Assembly: GCA_038025085.1 (NCBI GenBank)
Contig: CM076152.1
Location: 34,537,501-34,601,500 of the forward strand
Direction of reading: 5' to 3'
Source of the DNA: Tetragonia tetragonoides
Lineage: Eukaryota > Streptophyta > Magnoliopsida > Caryophyllales > Aizoaceae
DNA: 64,000 nt
Shown here: in pieces, positions 1 to 11,183 of the stretch
Numbering within the stretch: the stretch's first letter is position 1
Layout: each line of letters begins with the position of its first letter
Made by a program: the position numbers and the translations under genes
Notes under the pieces: generated by a model
Told to the model about the DNA's origin: nothing
Seen by the model: the letters and a program-made list of their open reading frames with translations, nothing else
Database searches by the model: none

Positions 1-1497
1 ATACATACAGAAGCACATGACTGCATGAAGAGTTTCCAAGATCAAGAGAATTTCAGATACTTGTTTGAATCTTATTGCCATAAAAGTTTATATACTCACA
101 TGGCAAATCCGATCAAGATCCAAACAAGCTCAACCATACAACGATAATTAGATAACTATCGCATAGCTTCAGTTGATTAGAATTACTCAACTGAACCAAC
201 ACAAAAATCAAAGTAATGAAACTAGACTTACAAATCAACATACCAAGAAGGCCAACATGACTTAACTAGATATAACTTGATTCAAATACCTAAAGGAAAC
301 TCACATCAATATTCAATAATCAATCAATAAAGTAAATGATATCACCAAACTCAATTTATTTTAAACCATCCTTACATTGATGCCATCCTAACCTAATTAG
401 TTGTTTTCTGGTCGGGCATGAAGTTGAAAATGACATCCCAATTCCCATCAACAATACATTGTCAATTAGACAATTATTTATGGAAACAATCAAAATTCAA
501 CTACACATACAAAACAAATTCAACCAATCAAAACCCATTGAATTAACTACATTTGTGCTACATAGAGACTATACCACCAATCATATCATAACTCCAGTTA
601 TTCAATCACAGGCCCCATACTCAACAAATAGATTCAAACTAAACACCATAAATCATAACCCAATCAAGTTCATCAAAAACAATAACTAAAATCAAACCCA
701 TTTCATAGATCAGAAAAAGTATCTCAAATCACCACCAAACTCAACCAATTTCAAGCAACTGTCACATTGCATATCGATGTTACCCTCGCCCAACTAGCTA
801 CTTTATAATCAGGCATGAAGTTGGAAGTTGGAAGTTGGAAGCTGAAACTTGAAATTGACATCCCATCAAGGACACATTGCCAATTACCACTAGGAACAAA
901 AATCTATGTTCAACTACACATACACATAATACAAGTTCAACCATTCAAAACCCATAGATTTAAAAAAACTTTTCAACTCAATTAAACATTTACAACTCAT
1001 AGCACCATCATTGATACAACTCCCAACATATAGATCAAACTAAAGACCATAATCCAATAACAAAAACTATGTCAAACCCATTAAATAAATGACTAAAGTA
1101 TCTCAAATCACCAGCAAATCCAACAAAACTAAAAAGTACAGCTACATTACATCAATGCTAACTAATAAAAAACAGCAGCTTAGCTGATCTTCTGAGCAGG
1201 CATAGGGGGCAACCCAACATTAGCAGCAATCACATAACTTAATGGAAACCATTGAATTAACTACAGTTCTACCATATATAGAACTTAAAACACCTATCAT
1301 ACAATAACTCCATTCAATCAAAGATACCCAAATCTAATCAACAAATACTTTCACACTAAACACCATAATCCGATCAAGGTAATCAGAACCAAAAACTAAG
1401 TCAAACTCATCTCAATAGATCACTAAAAGTATTATAAATCCAACAAAATTCAAAAATACTATTACATTACATCAATGCTAACCTAAAGTAATCAACT
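1..1497 (-). repeat. Degenerate tandem array of TMCO1 3' ends
   Basis: This gene-free stretch is about three and a half diverged copies of the last codons and 3' flank of the neighbouring TMCO1 gene. The anchor GGCATG (minus-strand codons Met-Pro) recurs near 415, 812, 1199 and, in the gene itself, 1517, giving spacings of about 397, 387 and 318 bp. Between anchors the same phrases recur in order: an AAACCCATTGAATTAACTAC-like block, an ACTCAACAAATAG-like block, AACACCATAATCC, and CATTACATCAATGCTAAC just before each anchor. On the minus strand the copy near 1199 still reads AANVGLPPMPAQKIS then stop, and the copy near 415 reads NFMPDQKTT then stop. There is no longer reading frame and no sign of a separate gene. 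Confidence 0.75.
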
Positions 1498-2082
1498 TTA
1501 GCTGGTCTTCTGATCAGGCATGGGGAACAATCCAACATTAGCAGCACCACGAGGAGGCGAAAACCCGAGAAACTTCTGCAAATTAGTACGAATACTAATA
1601 GAACAAAGCAAATACAAAAAAGCCATAGAACAATCAGTCATATCATCACCTGGCAAACCTCTGTGGCTCATTTTCTGCACAATTTTAATGGGAACAAAGG
1701 GAATTTTTGCCACAGCTTTCCCATCAAATAACGAATTAAGAAACCCAAAAACCATGAAAAGAACAAGAGCAACAACAGCCCCAGATTTGAACTTGAACAT
1801 AGAAAGATCACGGCTTGCGTCTTTAAGACTTGTTTCGACACGATCGATTTTCTTGGTTTTGTTTTTTGCTGATGTGGATTTGCTGATTTGGGTTTCTAGG
1901 GTTTTCATTGTTTCGAGTTTCTTGGAAGATTTGTCTATGGCGGATTTTAGGGTTTTGTAAGAGGTTGTTCTGTAGATTAGGATCCAGGATATTGCTTCGC
2001 AGATTATTGCTGTGCAGAGTGAGATTCCTACTACTGTTAAGCTGTCTGAGTACTTCAGGTGTGAGAGATATTGTGTCGCCAT
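1498..2082 (-). CDS. TMCO1: TMCO1-type ER calcium-load-activated channel homologue
   Basis: Intronless gene of 194 aa. The protein belongs to the TMCO1 family (DUF106/EMC3-like, Oxa1 superfamily), ER membrane proteins described in animals as a Ca2+-load-activated channel and as part of a multipass-protein translocon. Seen here: a first membrane segment at about residues 16-37 with the family-typical SxCTAxxxExxxWxLxYRT pattern, a lysine-rich coiled coil at about 44-92, then RDLSM, a second membrane segment at about 101-118, FNSLFDG-like and AKIPFVP motifs at about 115-131, GDDMTDCS at about 145-152 and a third hydrophobic segment at about 151-166. Length matches the usual ~188-190 aa. The start is the first Met, just before the first membrane segment. 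The short C-terminal tail ends MPDQKTS, and this tail plus its 3' flank has been copied several times downstream (1-1497). Confidence 0.93.
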   Translation of the reverse strand: MATQYLSHLKYSDSLTVVGISLCTAIICEAISWILIYRTTSYKTLKSAIDKSSKKLETMKTLETQISKSTSAKNKTKKIDRVETSLKDASRDLSMFKFKSGAVVALVLFMVFGFLNSLFDGKAVAKIPFVPIKIVQKMSHRGLPGDDMTDCSMAFLYLLCSISIRTNLQKFLGFSPPRGAANVGLFPMPDQKTS

Positions 2083-2299
2083 TGTTGGAGCTTAGAAAGA
2101 TGGATTGATGGATGGGGTGGATGTATTTTCTCTCTCTACCACAATTCGAGTCTTTTTTGGTGTCTCTCTGATTAGTGAGTGAACTTCTGGGTTGGAAGGG
2201 AAGATGGTGGGATGTTCATGTGAGTGGGTAAAGGAGTTTTAATTGGACTTGGATTTGGATTAACATTTTTTTCTTTTTTGGATTAAGGGATTAACTCTA
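2083..2299 (-). promoter_or_regulatory. Likely promoter / 5' UTR of the TMCO1 gene
   Basis: About 220 bp between the TMCO1 start codon and the MITE at 2300. On the minus strand it is A/G-rich (plus strand TCTCTCTCTACC), as in many plant 5' UTRs. No clear TATA box was seen. The MITE insertion fixes how short the native upstream sequence is. Confidence 0.4.
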
Positions 2300-2780
<481 letters not shown>

Positions 2781-3129
2781 TTAGAGGTGAGTAAAAATTC
2801 CGGGTATTCAGTATTGGAATTGAAACTAGTTCGAAATTGGTGGTTTTGGAATCGAAACCGGTTAACTAATTCCAATTCCAATTTTAATTTCGGAAAATGA
2901 GAACTGGTACCAATCAATTTCAATTTTGATTCCTAACTTTTAGAAATCAGAACCGATTGAATATCTAGTGTACTTTTCTCACTTTCTGATTTTCATTTTC
3001 CTATCGATTACTTTGTCGTAGCTAACAAAACTGATACCAACCTTTTTGGTGATTAACTTGGCTATTTGTATGCTGGGATGTATATGAGCCTTTATGACAA
3101 AGAAATAAAGTTCACTCGTTTGGATAATG

Positions 3130-3604
3130 TACTCCCTTTGTTTCTTATAAATCGTTTAAGCTAAGGTTGTGATGAAAATAGTGGCAACTCTTCCTTAAGT
3201 TATTAGTGTTGTATTACTCTCTTTATATAGTAACTACATAGAATAATCCAGAAGATTACAAGAGTGTACAAGTATAATCTAGAATACTCTAAGTATAATC
3301 TAGAAAAATACAAATATAACTAATGCTCTACATACATAAAGAAATACATTTACATATTCTAAATTATTTACATTATCACGTGACACATGTATTAAAAAAT
3401 TATTATTTAGTCTCTAATCTATCAAAAAATAGTCAAAATGACTAGTTTATAGTTCGACTTTAGATTTAGGAAATAAGGTGAAATAAGGCGATGTGAAATA
3501 AGACTGAAATGATAAGCATAATAAATAGTTTATTAGACTATTAAAATAGCGTATTATATGAAGAAAAAAAACTAAACGACCTATAATAAGAAACTAAGTG
3601 AATA
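3130..3604. mobile_element. Stowaway-like MITE (~475 bp)
   Basis: The left end TACTCCCTTTGTTTCTTATA is matched by an inverted copy at the right (TATAATAAGAAACTAAGTGAATA), flanked by TA. The CTCCCT(C/T)(C/T)GT terminus is typical of Tc1/mariner-derived Stowaway elements in plants. The interior is AT-rich with no reading frame. Confidence 0.6.
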
Positions 3605-4084
3605 TATTTTAACCTTATTGGTAGATTGATATCTTGTAACCTTTGTAATCTACTTTGACGACACTTATACTGAATTTAAGATCTCTTGAAGATTTGCAAC
3701 ACAAATAAAGAAAAAACTACTATTGGATTGGTAAACCATATTGAAGGCATACAAAACCCTTCAGCGAGAAGCCAAGCGAGCTCGTCTTACCATGACCTTC
3801 TCTTTGAAGTCTCAAAACTTTTGTTGCTCAAGATTTCCACAAAACCATTTTGAGTTTCGATAGACGGCCAAAAATGACCTGGCTTGACGACTTCCACATC
3901 GAGTGTTTTTGCTTGTTTTCTTGTGAATTACTAAATTCCAACAAAGTTTAGATTTTAAACCTAAAATGTGTCGCTTTTACAGTGGCCTACAAACGTGGCA
4001 TATGGGCATGCCCAATGAAGATATAAACTAGTGTGCAACTATGCGATGCATGAGATGTTTCACCTCTTTTTTAATTTTTTTTAA
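3605..4084. other. Gene-free AT-rich spacer
   Basis: I see no gene here. Decayed, unrecognised sequence lies between the Stowaway-like MITE and the tandem-unit element that starts near 4085. Confidence 0.4.
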
Positions 4085-6235
4085 TGTTTTTTGATGGTTT
4101 GCCTTTCTTCTAACTTTGTTGTAATAATTTTCTTTTTCTTTTTTGGTGCTAATTTTGTGATTAACGGGTAAATAAAACTAAAACACCACCAAGTCAGGAT
4201 TTGGAGAGGTTCATCCGCAACCTAACTCTTAATTTATTTAGGGCAAATATCAAATGTTGGGGGAGGGATACCCTCAAGCTATGGTAATTTTCATTCATTG
4301 GCCGTGGATGAGCCTTTGAGCCTTTGACAAAAGAAAAAAAAAGAGTCATTCATTGGCTTGTGCCTTGTGGTGCCTCTATAAAAGTTAGAGGTATCTAACT
4401 GAAAATGACATTGTTTGTTGCATTATAGTTCTACTTATTATGATTAGCCATACTGTAAACTTTAACCTATATTTGATCGAGTGTTTAGAAAATGATTATT
4501 AGTCTTTTGTTAACAAACTTGAGAATACTCTGTTATAAAGTACTTCTACCACAGATAGTAGATAATTGATCAAAATGAACTAAGTACATCAAAAATTTAT
4601 TGAAACAAAATTTGAATGGTCCATGACCCATATCCCAGCGCCCAGCAAGCGTCATGTCTCAGCGCCTATGTGGCTATGTCCCATGTCCTTAGCACCCATG
4701 TCCCATGTACCATGGGTGAATCGGAGTTCGAGGACTCAGATGGCTCCATCCCAAGGCATCGGAGGCCCTCCAGGATGACGATAGATCCCGAGGAAAACTT
4801 TGGGCAAAAACGGAAACCAAGTCCCGTAAAGCCGAAAGTCAAATGCTATAATCCACTTTTCTTTAGCTTTCAGTAGGCCCCAGAACGAAGGTCACTATTT
4901 TTGCACCACATCGCACGGAACACCCTTAAATAACATAAGAGGCCCCCACGGTCTATTATCGGGTCCCTAATAAGCTTGTAAGGGCGTTTTTACGGGACAC
5001 CAATGTAAGGGCCAGAACATCCAATTCATAGGTGATATCGAAGTTCGGGCATCCGGATGACCCTCCTGGGGCACCGAGGGTCATGATAGATCGCCCCGCA
5101 GAAGTTTTTGCACGTTTTTTAGGCTTACGGGAGACCCCGGAACGAAAGTGGAAATTTTTGCACCATATCGCACGGAACACTCCTAAAGGAATTGGGAGGC
5201 CCTCGGGGTCCATTATCGAGTCGCTAATAGGCTTGTAAGGGTGTTTTTATGGAACCAATGTAAGGGCCGAGACGTCGAATTCATGGGTGATATCGAAGTT
5301 TGGGGATCCGGATAACCCTCCTGGACCACCGAGGGTCCTCTAGGGTCATAATAGACCCCCGCCAAAAGTTTGGTCGAAATTGACACTCGGGCCCCCGGAA
5401 GCCGTAAACGAAGGCTATAATTCACGTTTTTTCTGGGCTTCCGGGAGGCCCCAGGCTGAAGGTGGAAATTTTTGCACCACATCGCACGAGACACCCCTAA
5501 GGAACATGGGAGGCCCTCGTGGTCGCTTATCTGGTCCCTGGTAGGCTTGTAAGGGGTTTTACGGGACAACGGTGTAAGAGATAGAATGCCAAAGGCATGG
5601 GTGATATCAAAGGTCGGGTATCCGTATGACCCTCCTGAGGCACCGGGGATCGTCCAGGGTCAATAGACCCCCCGAAAAAGTTTGGGCAAAAATGACACCC
5701 AAGTCTCGTGAAGCCGATAACGAAGGCTATAATCCACGTTTTTTGGGCTTCCAGGAGGTTCCGTAACGAAGGTGGATGACTTCGCACCACATCACATGGA
5801 ACATCCCTAGGGGACATAGGAGGCCCCTTGGGGTTATTGACCAAGTCCCTGATAGGTATGGAAGGGCGTTTTACGGGACACTGGTATATGAGCTAGAACG
5901 TCAAAGGCATGGGTGATATCTAATTTCGCGGATCCGGATGACCCTCCCAAGGAACCGAAGATCCTCTAGGTTCATGGTAGACCCCCCAAACAAGTTTGGG
6001 CAAAAAAACACCCAAGCCCCGGAAAGCCGAAAGCGAAGGCTTTAATCCACGTTTTTTGAGCTTCCGGGAGGCCCTGGAACGAATGTGGATATTTTCGCAC
6101 CACATCGCACAAGACACCCTTCTAGGAGACATGGAAGGCCCCCATGGTAGGTTATCGGGTTCTTGGTAGGCTTAAAGGGCCTCTTACTCCATCGGAGGCT
6201 AATCCACATTTGTTAGGTACCGAGCATGGCTCTCC
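4085..6235. repeat. Element A: ~600-bp head plus five ~310-bp tandem units
   Basis: A ~600-bp AT-rich head is followed from about 4700 by about five related units. The phrase GGGTGATATC marks unit starts near 4712 (diverged), 5031, 5286, 5600 and 5912. Each unit runs through a GGATGACCCTCC phrase, CACCGAGGGTC, GTTTGGGCAAAAATGACAC, CGAAGGCTATAATCCACG, GCACCACATCGCACGG and GGCTTGTAAGGG. The units are more GC-rich than their surroundings. The element ends in GGTACCGAGCATGGCTC. A second copy with the same layout and orientation is at 27600-29785. Open frames inside lie on both strands and are not conserved between copies, so I do not call genes. The class is unknown. Confidence 0.75.
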
Positions 6236-6286
6236 ACCACCTCGTGCCGCCAAATCTACCCCCGAGCCCTCTCTACTATTACAGTG

Positions 6287-6786
6287 TGTTAGAAACAAGG
6301 CTAATGAAGGAACAAACTTATCTCAAAAGAAAGTCGTGGCGTGACGAATCACTGCCCTAAAGTCGAATTTGCCCCCACACGTACACTAGGGAATTTTAGG
6401 CAACCGACCTCCAGGGATACACGACAACCAAAGTTTCGGTGTACTGCGATGCAATGGTTTTGAGTGCAAACTGATCTACTGCCAAGACTAGAGAAGAAGA
6501 GAGGATTTGAGAGTGTATGTTTTCAGTGTGCCAAGAGAAATCAAGAAACAAAGTATATAAAGACAAGAAATATGTAACCGAAAACAATTAATGTGGGGAG
6601 GATTTTTAGGGAGGTAATAATGGGTAGTTATTAGGCAACGGTTACAGAATCTTTTTGTTGGTCAAACGAAACACTCTTCTCTTCTCTACCAATGTGGGAC
6701 AATGGAATTTATGAACAAGGATTTTGTGGGACTTTACTTTGAAGTATACCAAGCTTCATGAAGCATATCAAGCTTCATTTCCAACA
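6287..6786 (-). mobile_element. Copia-type 3' LTR (minus orientation)
   Basis: A 500-bp segment begins TGTTAGAAACAAGG and ends TTTCCAACA, so both strands have TG...CA ends. Immediately inside (6787 on) is the complement of a polypurine tract, ATGTGGGGGAT on the minus strand, as expected next to a 3' LTR. On the minus strand a TATA-like TATATACTTTG motif lies inside. Part of this LTR recurs in the opposite orientation at about 44260-44430. Confidence 0.65.
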
Positions 6787-8352
6787 ATCCCCCACATGAT
6801 TCAAAGAAAAGTGGTAGAAGAAGTTCATGGCAGTAAGAGGTCGCACGTTACGATACTAATGTCTTGTGGACTTGAATTAGTACCTTGTGCTTACAAATTT
6901 GCCCAACAACCATTTAGGTGGAAAAAATTCCTTAAACCTTTCACGGTATTTTTTCAGTACAAACTGCGCACTAGTTTAACCTCAATCAGATTTACTCTCG
7001 CGAAAACATATATACATTAGCCCCTTACGTGCCTGGATATTTCTGTGAACGCTCCAGAGAGTCATTAGCCCAAATGCTCTCATAGGGGGTGGGCAATTCC
7101 CCCACATTTACATAGGTGAGTTCCTCAAGTGTGTACTGTCTCACACCATCTTACAAGGCTATGAACTCATTAAGAGCCAAAATGCTCAACCTCACACACA
7201 TGACAGTATACAAAAAATACTACATCATTTACATAGAGGTATGGGGTTTGTAGTACATGACTGGAGTTGTTTTGTGATTTCGTTTGACCTCATTGAACCT
7301 GGAGATATTCCAGGTTGGGTATCCATCACAATTCACTCCCACTGGGCTGAAGCCCCATTCCTAGTGCTGACTCAAGCACTATCTTTCCACAAAGGTCTTT
7401 GGAAGAGGATTTGCAAGTTCCTCTCCAACTTAACACGCTCGAGCGATATCACATTATATCTGATCAGATTTTTCACAATTCCATGTCTAAGGCGTACATG
7501 CCTTCTCTTTTTGTTGAAAGAATAGTTGCAGGCTACTCTATTAGCCACTTGACAATCACAATCGACAATCACAACACATGGATACTAGCGGAGCCGGTCT
7601 CCCCCACAATGGAATATCTGCAGGCAAACTTCTTAGCCATTCGGCTTTTTAACCTGCCACATTCTTGAATAAAAATTTAGATTCCATTGTTAATCTTTGC
7701 AACACAAAAATGTTTGAAAACTTTCCAAAATATAGCAGCACTAGCAAGAGTATTTCATCATTTTAGGAGACTTATTTGGCATGGCAAATTCCTTCAAATA
7801 CAAGGAAAATTCTTGTAGTGCAAATTAAACCCCAATTAATACTATCTTACCAATACCTCAATAATATAATCAAAGTATTCCAATAATCATGATTGGGGTT
7901 ATGAGTATATCTACTCAACTTGCTTACGTCATATGCTATATTTGGTATCAAAAACATAATACTTCCAGTACTTTTAGCATATTTCTTCTTGTAATCTCAC
8001 TATTACCTCTATTCCTTTTTAACGAGAGTAGAATCAAATTGACTATACAAATTTTCTCAACATAATGAGACTGATTCAATCTCAAACTCTTAGAAGTTCT
8101 AGTGATTTTAATGCCAAGAATTACATAAGCTTCACCCCATATCTTACAATCAAAGCATGATTTCAAGAAAATTTGTTCCTGTTTGCCACATCTATACTTG
8201 TACCAAAAATGAGCATGTCATCCACATATAAGCATATTATAACACATTCATGCTCATCATATTTAATTAGCATAAGCATTATAATCATCAACCTTGAAAC
8301 CATCAAAATCAAAGTGCAATGAAATTTATCATACCATTGTTCGGCTTTAGAA
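6787..8352 (-). mobile_element. Decayed Ty1/copia internal region with RT fragment
   Basis: On the minus strand, from about 8340 down to 7950, copia reverse transcriptase is recognisable: CVIICLYVDDMLIFGT (the YVDD catalytic motif), then GEAYVILGIKITRTSKSLRL and NQSHYVEKI. Frame changes and stops break the frame, so no intact polyprotein remains. The part next to the LTR is non-coding and matches 41575-43050. Autonomous activity is not possible from this copy. Confidence 0.65.
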
Positions 8353-8385
8353 TGTTAGAAACAAGGCTAATGAAGGAACAAACTT
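8353..8385 (-). mobile_element. Fragment of the copia LTR terminus
   Basis: A 33-bp match to the first bases of the LTR at 6287 (TGTTAGAAACAAGGCTAATG and onward) directly abuts the reverse-transcriptase remnant. The homology then stops. No primer-binding site lies next to it, so this reflects an internal deletion or rearrangement. Confidence 0.5.
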
Positions 8386-9889
8386 TAGAGAATTTTGGGT
8401 GCTTAAGATATTTCAATTTTAGAAATCAAGAGATGCTCCGATAGTTTATTAGGAGTAATCGTTTTAACTTCAAACCACTTTATGATATTGTACTGGTTGA
8501 GTTAAACGCCTTTACACAATCCTTTATGATGAGTAAACCTTCAATGACACATACAACTATACAAGGGGTCACATTAGCCCACAGGGAAAACCTTAGCTTA
8601 TCTTTTAGGCAAAATGACTTAATCTCTTATGGACTCATCACAACTCGTACAACCTCCTTATACAGGAATCAAGATAGTGTACACGTCTTTCTGAAAAACA
8701 AACTTAAAAACTTAATCGAGCACCTCAATTTGAAAAATATAGTAAGATAGTGTATAACATTTTTTTATTATTATCAATCTCTGCTCACCTTGTACATCGA
8801 ATCATTTTTAATTTAATTTCATTTAGAATCCTGTCTCAGCTATGATGAATCAACACGCAACTTTCGTGTTTCTCGACCTCATACTTTGTCATTGGCATAC
8901 CTTACCAAATCTCAATAAAGTTTTTGATACCAGTAACAAGTTGTTAGGATTTGCTCTAGAGTAATTGCACAAACAATAAGGTAATAAAAAGAAAAGAGCA
9001 CACATGATTTACATGGGAAAATCCCTTGGCCCTCAACATGAGGAGTCTCAAGCAGAATGCCACAACTCTGCTATGAAGAGAGTTATATTCAATGTATTTG
9101 AACGTCCTTAATATTTCTAAAATATTTACCCCCAGGGCTAGATAGTAAATACCCTAGGTATGTGTGTAGTATGCCTTCATCTCTGCTTACGACTTGGAAA
9201 AATCATATTGTAAATGACAATACCATAAGTTATGCCTATGGTCATCACGATCATGTTGAGTAATAAGGTATGCAACGTTACAATCATTTACCCTGTATTC
9301 TAGGTTGGAGTCTCGTTCTATAGGTTTGAAATACACACAATATGTTATGCTTGTAAAAACTAACACTGAAATAACTCTAATGCATATCGTTACATGCTTT
9401 ATGCACGCCTTCAAGTTTAACTATTGAAACACACCAATCAATAATACAAGAAATACTAAGGCGTATACAACACAAGTCATAATCAAATTGAAGCAAAATC
9501 AACATTAGTAGATACCTCTACAATTTTCGTTTTAGTATATAACTGTTCTGGTATTCATTTGATCAAATGATGTCTGTATTATCCGTGTTATGTTGAATTA
9601 TTGTTATTGAACTCTTCAAATTAGAGATATAAACATAAATCAAATTTAATACCTCAAAACTATACATGTCATAATCAATTTAATCTACTTAAAAAAACTC
9701 AAACTCAAAAGAAAATAAAAAATGGTGCACATTTGACTCCCAACTACCCTAATTGATTCTAATTTGATGAGAATTGCTCTTATAAAATAATTGAACCATA
9801 CCAAACCATCTTTATATTCCTTAGATGATTAGAATAACCACCCAAAAAGAAAGAAATAAGGAAATAAATCACATACAACTAGTAGCATC
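8386..9889. other. Gene-free, probably old retroelement sequence
   Basis: I see no supportable gene. Phrases such as TTACATGGGAAAATCCCTTGG near 9010 and TGTTAGGATTTGCTCTAGAG near 8942 look like retroelement debris but give no clear boundaries. Confidence 0.3.
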
Positions 9890-10165
9890 TGACAGGACTC
9901 GAAAATAGATCCAAACCCGACCAATTTAAGTCCTGATTGAAACTCGACTTAAAAAGGGTCGATCTGTAAATGATCTAACTTGGTAACAATCCGAACACGA
10001 AACTACTCGACCCGGGATCCAAAGTTTGTGAGACAATAGTTGTTATTTGACCCTAAACACAACCTGCTAAAGACCAGACATGACCGACCCGATAATGACC
10101 TGACTCATTGATAACCAGAACCCCGAGGTAACCCAATCCTAACCCGATCTAATCCGTTTTCCATG
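9890..10165. mobile_element. GACCCGA-rich MITE-like remnant
   Basis: A run of short direct and inverted (A/G)ACCCGA phrases lies between a left end with TGACAGGACTCG and a right end with CATGTCTAC. This resembles the family with TAGACxTGTCAA termini and GGGTCGGGTT-type interior seen at 20800-21425 and 40862-44625. It is decayed and its limits are approximate. Confidence 0.4.
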
Positions 10166-10384
10166 TCTACGGTAGTGATACAACACCCAACACCTAAAAA
10201 GGAAAAAAAAAAAAAAATCAAGCTTTGTTTTGTAGTAGTAGTAGTAGTAGTCACCATTTCACCATTTGCAAAGTGTAACGACATTATGTGGCTACATTAT
10301 GTGTATGATATACAACACTTTGGCCTCACCCTAAAATGTTCACCATCACCTCACTCACCTCACCCCACCCCTTTCCTTTTCGGT

Positions 10385-11183
10385 TAAAAAAACACCCCAT
10401 TCTCCTTCAACCCCGAGGTAACCCAATTCTCCCCCTTCACCTTCAACCCTCAAACTACCTCAGATCAGATCTCTCAAAACCATGCACACTCACACACACA
10501 CATATCAATAAATAAATATAAATAAATAAAATAAAATATAAATAAATATTAATTTTTCTAAATAAATATATTTTTTATAAATAAATATATATTTTTTATA
10601 AAATAATATATTTTTATAAATAAAAATATTTAAATGGAGTAAATAAGAGTTCAATTTTTTCATTTTGATTTTTTTAACAGCGTTAGCTCTGGTTTTCCCA
10701 CATTTCATTTCACCATCCGGTCCATCCCCTTCTTCTCTCTTTCTTTTTCTCTATTTCTCTCTCTACATATAACAATAACGCAGACCAGAGAGAGAACATT
10801 CACCAAATCTCATCACCGAAAACCCTTACGTCCCTCCCTATTTTCTCTCTCATCTCTTTTTCTCTCTCTCTCTTACCGGCAATCGATTCTCATATTATCG
10901 ATTCGATTTCAAATATCAATCCATTTTCAATTGAATTTAATTCGTTTATTACATTGATTTCGATTATTATTATTGTTTAATTTTATTCGAAATCGGAATC
11001 ATCGGCTGGAAAAATACAGTTCGACAACGGAGAAATTTGATTGATTGATTGATCTGAGAGGTTTTTTGTTCGAGAAATTGTTATTAGATTAGATTGGATT
11101 AGATTAGATTTTCGAATCTGTATATTTGTTTCTGTTTTTGTTTTGGGGAATGGAAGGATAATAGAGAATTGGGATTAAAAAGG
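10385..11183 (+). promoter_or_regulatory. Promoter and 5' UTR of the 1276-aa gene
   Basis: Upstream of the start codon at 11184. An AT-rich AAATA-type simple repeat fills about 10505-10640. A CT-rich stretch (CTCTCTCTCTC near 10860) and TTGATTGATTGAT near 11038 lie in the presumed leader. The transcription start cannot be placed from sequence alone. The CT-rich tract is typical of leaders of broadly expressed plant genes. Confidence 0.4.

Noticed and set aside
1520..1960. Plus-strand open frame of 146 codons
   Set aside because: It is the antisense of the TMCO1 coding sequence.
4712..6235. CRISPR-like array
   Set aside because: Units are ~310 bp, diverged along their whole length and have no short repeat/unique spacer structure; the genome is a plant's.
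4616..6344. Several 60-118-codon open frames on both strands in the ~310-bp units
   Set aside because: They recur because the units recur, are not conserved between copies A and B and have no domain.
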